The notes under the pieces: generated by a model | Database searches by the model: none | Told to the model about the DNA's origin: nothing | Seen by the model: only the letters and a program-made list of their open reading frames with translations | Part shown: positions 10,134 through 14,957 of the stretch, piece by piece | Layout: each line of letters starts with the position of its first letter | How positions within the stretch are numbered: position 1 is the stretch's first letter | Assembly (NCBI GenBank): GCA_943327025.2 | Contig: CALPVO020000014.1 | Span: 1-14,957, forward strand | Direction: 5' to 3' | From: Janthinobacterium lividum | GTDB lineage: Bacteria; Pseudomonadota; Gammaproteobacteria; Steroidobacterales; Steroidobacteraceae | Length of the DNA: 14,957 nucleotides | Translations under genes and position numbers: made by a program

Positions 10134-10173
10134 GTCGACTCGCAAGGGAATTCGGAAAGCGGGAAGCGGGGAT

Positions 10174-10205
10174 TAGGCCTGAGTTCAGCGCTGGGTTCAG
10201 GCCTA
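10174..10205. repeat. 32-base nested palindrome in the pepA-valS spacer
   Basis: Perfect 9-base arms TAGGCCTGA (10174-10182) and TCAGGCCTA (10197-10205) flank a centre that is itself the palindrome CAGCGCTG (10186-10193). All share one axis, so 26 of 32 positions are symmetrical. It lies 3 bases after the pepA stop on the minus strand. In the minus-strand transcript it can fold as a 9-bp stem with an inner bulged region. No U-tract follows, so a classical intrinsic terminator is not supported. On the valS side a pyrimidine-rich stretch (CCCCGCTTCCCGCTTTCC) follows in the transcript. It could be an mRNA-stabilising or processing hairpin, an operator, or a dispersed intergenic repeat; the sequence alone does not decide. 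Confidence 0.7.
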
Positions 10206-10208
10206 GGT

Positions 10209-11681
10209 TTAGCCTTGGCGCAGCAGATAGTCCACCAGCAGGGGCACCGGACGCCCCGTCGCGCCCTTCTGCGCGCCCCCGAGCCAAGCGGTGCCGGCGA
10301 TGTCCAGATGGGCCCATTTCAGGCCGTCGGTGAACTTCGACAGGAACGCGCCAGCCGTGAGTGCTCCAGCATCGCGACCACCGATATTGGCGAGGTCCGC
10401 GAAGTTGCTGCGCAGCATCTCCACGTACTCATCGCCCAAGGGTAAGTGCCAAGCGCGGTCGTCGGCGCGACGGCCGGCGGTGTCGAGGTCGCGGATGAGT
10501 TCCTCATCATTGCCCATGAGGCCCGAGTACGGAGCACCTAGCGCCACCACGCACGCACCGGTGAGCGTCGCGATGTCGATGACCACCTTCGGCTTGAAAC
10601 GTCGCGAATAGGTGAGGGCATCGCACAGGATGAGGCGGCCTTCCGCGTCCGTGTTCAGCACTTCGATGGTCAGGCCCTGCATGGAGCGCACCACGTCGCC
10701 GGGCTTGGTGGCGCGGCCGCTGGGCATGTTCTCGCAGGCAGCGACGATGCCCACCACATTGACCGGGGCACGCATCGAGGCCAGTGCTTCCAGCGTGCCG
10801 AAGACGCTGGCCGCACCACCCATGTCGAACTTCATCTCGTCCATGGCAGCGCCGGGCTTCAGGCTGATGCCGCCGGTATCGAAAGTGATGCCCTTGCCCA
10901 CCAGAGCCACGGGCGCCACGCCGGAAAGGCCGCCGTGGTACTCCATGACGATGAACTTGAGCGGCTCTTCCGAGCCGCGCGCCACGGACAGGAACGAGCC
11001 CATCTTCAGTTTGCGCACCTCGGTTTCGCCAAGGATCTTCACGCGCAAGCCCTTGTGGCGACGGGCGAGGTCCTTGGCGGTGTTTGCCAAGTGCGTCGGC
11101 GTGCAAACATTGCCCGGAAGGTTGGCGAGATTGCGCGTTAGCGCGACGCCGGCCCCGATGGCGGCGCCCTCCTCGAGGCCGCGCATGGCTCCCTTGAGGT
11201 CGCCCTTCTCGGCCACGGCTAGGCCTAGGCGCGAGAGCTTCGCCGGTGCCGGCTTCTTGGCGGACTTGAGGTCATTGACGCGGTAAAGCGCCGCGAGCGC
11301 GCCTTCCGCGAGGAAACGCGCGCGGTAGTAGGTGTCCGTGTCCGGCAGGGGTTCCTGCGCAAACAGCACGATGGCGTCGGTAACCTGCGTTTTGGCGAGG
11401 GCCTGAACGGTGCTGGTGATAGCGCGGCGATAGCCCTTGCGTGACCACGACTTCCGCGCGCCCAGACCGACCAGCAAGGTGCGCGGCGCGCCTTCCAGCA
11501 GCCAGCTTTCACCGGTACGCCCGGCGAAGTCCCCAGCCTTCAGAAGCGCTGCGATACGACCCTTCTGGCGGGCGTCGGCGGCCTGTCCGGAGGCGGCCAT
11601 CTCGCCGCCTTCGTAGACCCCGACCACGGCGCAGGCTGCGGACTTCGAAGACGGGCCACCCGCCACTGCGTAGAATTCCAT
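10209..11681 (-). CDS. pepA: Leucyl aminopeptidase (M17 family)
   Basis: Cytosolic two-metal aminopeptidase; E. coli PepA also binds DNA in XerCD recombination at cer and in carAB control. The protein has 490 residues. Metal ligands are Lys263, Asp268, Asp286, Asp345 and Glu347, and the catalytic residues are Lys275 and Arg349. Each lies exactly seven positions before its E. coli counterpart (270, 275, 293, 352, 354, 282, 356). The M17 signature NTDAEGRL is at 343-350, and ATGRPVPLL lies near the end. Start: the ATG at 11681 gives MEFYAVAGG, matching E. coli MEFSVKSG, and is preceded by AGAGGT at the ideal distance. An upstream in-frame extension to 11765 would run through the whole intergenic region and is rejected. 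It is divergent from lptF and probably the first gene of a transcript running through valS and the MoxR cassette. Confidence 0.98.
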   Translation of the reverse strand: MEFYAVAGGPSSKSAACAVVGVYEGGEMAASGQAADARQKGRIAALLKAGDFAGRTGESWLLEGAPRTLLVGLGARKSWSRKGYRRAITSTVQALAKTQVTDAIVLFAQEPLPDTDTYYRARFLAEGALAALYRVNDLKSAKKPAPAKLSRLGLAVAEKGDLKGAMRGLEEGAAIGAGVALTRNLANLPGNVCTPTHLANTAKDLARRHKGLRVKILGETEVRKLKMGSFLSVARGSEEPLKFIVMEYHGGLSGVAPVALVGKGITFDTGGISLKPGAAMDEMKFDMGGAASVFGTLEALASMRAPVNVVGIVAACENMPSGRATKPGDVVRSMQGLTIEVLNTDAEGRLILCDALTYSRRFKPKVVIDIATLTGACVVALGAPYSGLMGNDEELIRDLDTAGRRADDRAWHLPLGDEYVEMLRSNFADLANIGGRDAGALTAGAFLSKFTDGLKWAHLDIAGTAWLGGAQKGATGRPVPLLVDYLLRQG

Positions 11682-11687
11682 TTGAGC

Positions 11688-11693
11688 ACCTCT
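11688..11693 (-). promoter_or_regulatory. Ribosome binding site deciding the pepA start
   Basis: Read on the minus strand this is AGAGGT, six bases before ATG at 11681. It is the only good site near the possible starts and agrees with the alignment of the PepA N-terminus, so it rules against the longer open frame. Confidence 0.75.
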
Positions 11694-11754
11694 GGACGGT
11701 AGCGGCTTGGGCTGCGCGGGCGGATGGTGTAGCGTCACGCCGCGAGCTGTTGCC

Positions 11755-11759
11755 AAAGG
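11755..11759 (+). promoter_or_regulatory. Ribosome binding site for the GTG start of lptF
   Basis: AAAGG lies six bases before the GTG at 11766. No ATG near that point gives a full-length LptF, so this site supports a GTG start. Confidence 0.6.
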
Positions 11760-11765
11760 CCCCAA

Positions 11766-12881
11766 GTGTACTTCATCCGTCTCGGAACCTTCGATCGCTA
11801 CGTCCTCCGCGAGGTCGCCACAGCGTGGCTGGCCGTCACGGGTGTGCTGTTAGTCATTCTCGTCTCAAATCAGGTGGCGCGGGTGTTGGGGCAGGCAGCC
11901 TCTGGCCAGTTGCCGCGCGAGATCGTCGGGGCCGTCATTGCGCTCACTTCGGTACAGAACCTCACTGTGCTGGTCCCGGTGGGTATGTTGCTGGCGGTGG
12001 TGATGGGCGTTGGCCGGCTTTACCATGAGAGCGAAATGGCCGCGATGAGGGCCTGTGGTCGCGGGCCGGCCTCCTTGTACCGGCCTATCCTGCTGCTCGC
12101 TACCGTGGTGGCCTTGGCTTTGGCCTGGCTTACCTTGGACCTCGCGCCCGCGGCCTCGGCACGTGCGCAGCAATTGAGCCGCGAGGCCCTGCGCAATGCG
12201 CAGTTCGGGCAACTGGAGCCGGGCAAGTTCCGCGCCTTCGCTGGTGGTAAGGCGGTTTTCTACGCTGAGTCCGTAACACCTGAGGGACGTCTACTGGGCG
12301 TCTTCGTGGAACGGCGTGATGGCGACGCGGTCGAGGTGGCGACGGCCGCCAGTGCTACGCATGAGGTGGCCGAAGGCGGGGACCTACACGTCATCCGTCT
12401 GTTCGATGGCGAACGCTACGAAGGGACGCCCGGCAGCCGGGAGTTTCGCCGCATCCGTTTCGCTGAACATGCCATTCCCGTGCGCGTCACGGTGGGCAAT
12501 ACGGGCGCCGACCGTCGTGAGGCCAAGACCACTCGCCAATTGTGGACGTCCGGTGACGCCGGCGATCTCGCGGAATGGCAGTGGCGGGTGTCGCTACCGC
12601 TTATGACGCTGGTGTTGGCGTTGCTCGCTGTGCCTTTGGCGGAGCTGCAGCCGCGGCAAGGGCGCTATTCCCGCATGGGCTACGCCATTTTGCTGTACTT
12701 CATCTACAGCAATCTCATTGGTGCCGCACGCGTGTGGTTGGAGAAGGGCAAGATTGGTCCTTGGGTGGGAGTGTGGTGGGTACACGCACTGGTGGTGGTG
12801 CTGGCCTTGTGGCTGTTGCACCGCCAGTCACCGTTATGGTTGCGTCGCCGTGGCGCCGCAGCACCGCAGGCGGCCGTATGA
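11766..12881 (+). CDS. lptF: LPS export ABC transporter permease LptF
   Basis: One of the two membrane subunits of the LptB2FG transporter, which extracts lipopolysaccharide from the inner membrane and feeds it to the Lpt bridge. The 371 residues compare with 366 in E. coli. Residues 1-130 hold the N-terminal membrane bundle, with DRYVLREV at the start and the conserved cytoplasmic coupling segment LYHESEMAAMRACG (85-98), which contacts the LptB ATPase (E. coli LYTESEITVMHACG). A periplasmic beta-jellyroll region follows, with FYAESV and FDGERYEGTPGSREFRRIRF. The C-terminal membrane segments include LAVPLAELQPRQGRYSRMGYA. The start is GTG with AAAGG upstream. The stop overlaps the lptG start as ATGA, so equal production of the two permeases through translational coupling is expected. 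Confidence 0.96.
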   Translation: MYFIRLGTFDRYVLREVATAWLAVTGVLLVILVSNQVARVLGQAASGQLPREIVGAVIALTSVQNLTVLVPVGMLLAVVMGVGRLYHESEMAAMRACGRGPASLYRPILLLATVVALALAWLTLDLAPAASARAQQLSREALRNAQFGQLEPGKFRAFAGGKAVFYAESVTPEGRLLGVFVERRDGDAVEVATAASATHEVAEGGDLHVIRLFDGERYEGTPGSREFRRIRFAEHAIPVRVTVGNTGADRREAKTTRQLWTSGDAGDLAEWQWRVSLPLMTLVLALLAVPLAELQPRQGRYSRMGYAILLYFIYSNLIGAARVWLEKGKIGPWVGVWWVHALVVVLALWLLHRQSPLWLRRRGAAAPQAAV

Positions 12882-13954
12882 CACTTCTCGACCGCTATCT
12901 GGCGAAGACTGTGCTGCTTTACACGGCGCTAGTCTTGGCCGTGCTGCTCTCGCTTGGCGCGCTGTTCGTTTTTCTGCGCCAGCAGGGTGACATCGGTCAT
13001 GGCTCCTACGGCACGTTGGATGCCTTCCTGTTCACTTTGTGCCAGTTACCCGGGCAGGCATTCGAACTCATGCCCATGGCGGCGCTGGTCGGTACATTGC
13101 TTGGTCTGGGGACCCTGCAGCGTGACGGGGAACTCGTGGTGATGCGGGCGACCGGTATCTCGGTTTGGCGTCTGGCCTTTGCCGTAGCGGGTGGGGGAGC
13201 CATGCTCTCGGTGCTGATGCTGGTGCTGGCGCAGTGGGTAGCGCCCTCGCTCGACTTGCTCTCGCGCCAGTCGAAGGCCTTTGCCCGGTTTGCTGATGTG
13301 GAACTCGGTACCCTGACCGGCGCTGGCGGCGCCTGGGTACGCGACGGTCGCTATGTCATGTCCATCGGCCAGCAAAATGCGGATGGGCGCTTCAGTGCGC
13401 TGACCGTGTTCGAGTTTGATGAGAAACGGCGACTGGTCGCCATGGCTACGGCGGCTTCCGCACGGACCGTGGGCACCGGTACTTGGGCGCTGGAGGGTTG
13501 GCGCGAAACCCGCGTGACTGCCCGAGGCGTCACCACGGCGGGCCCCCGCGTGGAGAACCTGCAGACCGGCCTATCGCCGGATTTCTTGGGTCTCGCCGTA
13601 GTGAATCCGTCGTCCCTGTCCATTTCCGGCCTCTGGCGTTACGTGGAGTACCAGCGGCGCAATGGTCTTTCTGCCGTTCCCTTCGAAATCGCTTTCTGGT
13701 CACGGGTCGCGCGGCTGTTGAGCGTCATCCTGGTGTGCATGCTGGCGGTGCCCTTCACCTCGGCACTGGCCCGTTCCGGCGGCGGTGGCCGGCAAACCGT
13801 TACGGGGATTTTATTGGGCGTTGCCCTGTTTCTCTTCACTCGGACGCTGGAAAACAGCGGCCAAGTGTATGGGCTCGACCCGGTACTCATCGGTTGGGGC
13901 CCGTCGGTGCTGCTCGCTACTGTAACCGGCGTGCTGCTCGCTCGCGCACGCTAA
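12878..13954 (+). CDS. lptG: LPS export ABC transporter permease LptG
   Basis: Partner of LptF in the LptB2FG complex. The 358 residues are close to the usual 360. The N-terminus TLLDRYLAKTVL and the coupling segment LQRDGELVVMRATG (80-93; E. coli LAQRSELVVMQASG) are diagnostic. A periplasmic jellyroll region follows with WVRDGRYVMSIGQ and LSPDFLGLAVVNPSSLSISGLWRYVEYQRRNG. Next come FWSRVARLLSVILVCMLAVPF and the last membrane segments. The start at 12878 is set by the ATGA overlap with lptF and an AGG at 12868-12870; the open frame continues upstream to 12575 inside lptF, but that extension is out-of-frame lptF sequence. The lptA, lptB and lptC genes are not in the window, which is normal because they map elsewhere in many genomes. 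Confidence 0.96.
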   Translation: MTLLDRYLAKTVLLYTALVLAVLLSLGALFVFLRQQGDIGHGSYGTLDAFLFTLCQLPGQAFELMPMAALVGTLLGLGTLQRDGELVVMRATGISVWRLAFAVAGGGAMLSVLMLVLAQWVAPSLDLLSRQSKAFARFADVELGTLTGAGGAWVRDGRYVMSIGQQNADGRFSALTVFEFDEKRRLVAMATAASARTVGTGTWALEGWRETRVTARGVTTAGPRVENLQTGLSPDFLGLAVVNPSSLSISGLWRYVEYQRRNGLSAVPFEIAFWSRVARLLSVILVCMLAVPFTSALARSGGGGRQTVTGILLGVALFLFTRTLENSGQVYGLDPVLIGWGPSVLLATVTGVLLARAR

Positions 13955-13992
13955 CGGCGTGCCAGGGGTTTAGCGCCCCGGACGGTGCAGCT

Positions 13993-14532
13993 TCAGGCCT
14001 TTGGTGGTTCCGGGACTACCACCACGCGGGTGTCGGACCACAGATCGTGCAGCGCACCTTGGCGTGTCCACAACAGCCAACTAGCGTTCGCCAGCATTGG
14101 CAGACACAGCACCAGGGCCAATAGGTAGCGCTGTTGCATGAGCCCGAGTGTGGACATCAGCAGCAGCAAATAGAACGGCGCGGCACAGCCCAGGCGGCGC
14201 AGCACGCCTCCCCAATGCAGCAAGGTCCCATCCGGGTATTCGGTGCGAATCTTCCACGCCTTCATGCCGAGCGTCTGGCCCGCTTTTCGCCAGCCGTAGC
14301 TGAAATAGAGGGTCACGAAGGTGAACACCAGCAGCAAGTTGGCCAGTCGTTCTAGCAGTGAAGGCGCCTGCAACGTCCCTAATGGACGCGACAGTCCCCC
14401 GGCGCCGATGAACACGAGAAGTCCGGCAATCATCGCTAGCGCCAGCAGCAGCAGACCGTCATAGAAGCCGGCGGCAAAGCGGCGGAACAAGCCGGCCAGG
14501 CGTGGGTCCGTGGCGGTGGTTGTCGCAGTCAT
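13993..14532 (-). CDS. RDD-family membrane protein
   Basis: A 179-residue integral membrane protein of the RDD family (PF06271). It begins with a short polar leader, then LFRRFAAGFYDGLLLLALAM, where the Arg and Asp positions are the family hallmark. A second hydrophobic segment lies around VFTFVTLYFSYGW, followed by the conserved KAGQTLGMKAWKIR loop and GGVLRRLGC. The C-terminal third has a hydrophobic pair and ends with ALHDLWSDTRVVVVP, also typical (HD..S.TRVV). The ribosome site GGAG (14539-14542 on the plus strand) is six bases before ATG. It is convergent with lptG across 38 bases. RDD proteins have no general agreed function; some are implicated in ion antiport. I do not assign one. Confidence 0.92.
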   Translation of the reverse strand: MTATTTATDPRLAGLFRRFAAGFYDGLLLLALAMIAGLLVFIGAGGLSRPLGTLQAPSLLERLANLLLVFTFVTLYFSYGWRKAGQTLGMKAWKIRTEYPDGTLLHWGGVLRRLGCAAPFYLLLLMSTLGLMQQRYLLALVLCLPMLANASWLLWTRQGALHDLWSDTRVVVVPEPPKA

Positions 14533-14631
14533 GTGTCACTCCGTAGGGGGCGGCGGTAGGATACGCGAAGCGCGACAGTAGACGAGGCCGGTCATGGTGG
14601 TCGGCGGGCGCAACCCGAGGAGCAGCAAGCC
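14533..14631. promoter_or_regulatory. Divergent RDD / cytochrome b561 intergenic region
   Basis: These 99 bases lie between two divergent start codons and must supply at least one promoter unless the genes are read from elsewhere. A TATCCT on the minus strand and the overlapping TAGGAT on the plus strand (near 14565-14572) are partial -10 matches, but neither has a convincing -35 box. Ribosome sites are clear at both ends. No operator repeat was seen. Confidence 0.4.
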
Positions 14632-14957
14632 ATGACGGCAGGGGTGAAGGTGTGGGACTGGCCAGTGCGGGTCACGCATTGGGTGTTGGCGGTTGCAGTG
14701 CTGGGTGCTTGGTGGACGGGCGAACGTCTCGAAGAGTGGTTCGTGGTTCACCGCGCTTGCGGTGTCACCGTGTTGATCGCCGTGTTGTTTCGATTGGGTT
14801 GGGGCCTGTTCGGTACCCGCACAGCGCGCTTCAGTTCGTTTTTGGCCGGCCCTTCAGCAGTAGTTCAGCACTTGCGGGACTTGTCGTCGCGGCGCTTGCC
14901 CCCCCATGCGGGTCACTCGGCCAGCGGAGGTTGGGCGATGCTTGCCCTATGGCTGGC
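14632..14957 (+). CDS. Cytochrome b561-like / hydrogenase-type cytochrome b subunit, 3' end missing
   Basis: The frame is open from ATG 14632 to the window edge, giving 108 complete codons. The N-terminus VKVWDWPVRVTHWVLAVAVL is the first membrane segment of the bacterial cytochrome b561 / Ni-Fe hydrogenase b-subunit family (COG3658-like), with a His that can bind heme. The second segment VVHRACGVTVLIAVLFRLGWGLFG carries another His and the family RLxWGLxG pattern, followed by ARFSSFLAGP and AGHSASGGWAMLAL, where a third segment begins. GAGGAG at 14617-14622 is a good ribosome site. Such proteins carry electrons in the inner membrane, often with a small cytochrome c encoded nearby, but the partner would be outside this window. 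Family assignment is from remembered patterns; the exact electron donor is unknown. Confidence 0.88.
   Translation, partial: MTAGVKVWDWPVRVTHWVLAVAVLGAWWTGERLEEWFVVHRACGVTVLIAVLFRLGWGLFGTRTARFSSFLAGPSAVVQHLRDLSSRRLPPHAGHSASGGWAMLALWL

Larger units (their letters stand above)
11682..11765. promoter_or_regulatory. Divergent pepA / lptF intergenic region
   Basis: These 84 bases separate the start codons of two divergent genes, so both promoters should lie here or inside the opposite gene's first codons. On the minus strand a TTGGCA (11754-11759 read in reverse) resembles a -35 box for pepA, but no good -10 follows at normal spacing. On the plus strand only weak matches (TTGGGC, TGTAGC) appear. 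I do not assign exact promoters. The divergent arrangement itself is conserved in gammaproteobacteria. Confidence 0.5.

Noticed and set aside
10134..10145. TTG start four codons upstream for valS
   Set aside because: No ribosome site lies before it, and the family N-terminus aligns from the ATG at 10133. It cannot be fully excluded.
9774..10445. Plus-strand open frame spanning the valS start, spacer and pepA end
   Set aside because: It crosses two well-supported genes in antisense and its translation shows no domain. I checked it as a possible displaced holC and it shows no resemblance.
11682..11765. Open frame extending PepA by 28 residues
   Set aside because: PepA proteins begin at the MEF motif, and an excellent ribosome site precedes that ATG.
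12575..12877. Upstream extension of the lptG frame through the end of lptF
   Set aside because: It is the out-of-frame reading of lptF. LptG homologues start at the ATG at 12878.
13965..13979. Possible terminator GGGGTTTAGCGCCCC after lptG
   Set aside because: The stem has only four G-C pairs, the loop is seven bases and no T-tract follows on either strand.
14536..14751. Minus-strand small open frame upstream of the RDD gene
   Set aside because: It overlaps the start of the cytochrome b561-like gene in antisense, is rich in His/Pro/Arg and has no recognisable features.

Overview
The window is one continuous, gene-dense stretch of high-GC bacterial chromosome. It holds ten protein genes, two of them cut by the window edges. 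No gap between genes exceeds about 100 bases. I see no rRNA, tRNA, CRISPR array, insertion sequence or phage gene. The divergent block valS-pepA / lptF-lptG and the closeness of the proteins to Escherichia coli and Pseudomonas homologues point to a gammaproteobacterium. I cannot name a genus; a xanthomonad-like or deep gammaproteobacterial lineage would fit but is not shown.

Layout. (1) Plus strand, 2-3662: the 3' nine tenths of prfC (peptide chain release factor 3), then an Atg22/UMF1-type MFS transporter that overlaps it by ATGA, then an AraC-family regulator 20 bases further on. (2) Minus strand, 11681 down to 3691: pepA (leucyl aminopeptidase), valS (valyl-tRNA synthetase), a MoxR-type AAA+ ATPase, and an 898-residue membrane protein joining a DUF58 region to a TgpA-like transglutaminase. 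Spacings of 75, 3 and 11 bases suggest one transcript. (3) Plus strand, 11766-13954: lptF and lptG, the two membrane subunits of the LPS export ABC transporter, coupled by ATGA and divergent from pepA. (4) Minus strand, 13993-14532: a small RDD-family membrane protein, convergent with lptG. (5) Plus strand, 14632 to the edge: the start of a cytochrome b561-like subunit.

How they work together. LptF/LptG pull lipopolysaccharide out of the inner membrane. PepA and ValS are housekeeping enzymes. MoxR, DUF58 and TgpA-like proteins are a widespread three-part cassette of poorly understood function, with MoxR thought to act as a chaperone-like ATPase. Here DUF58 and TgpA are one polypeptide, and the DUF58 part lacks its usual C-terminal portion. 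This is the most unusual protein architecture in the window. The second oddity is that holC, which usually lies between pepA and valS in gammaproteobacteria, is absent there. A short spacer with a 32-base nested palindrome occupies its place. The rest is ordinary conserved chromosome, and I found no convincing undescribed defence or mobile system.
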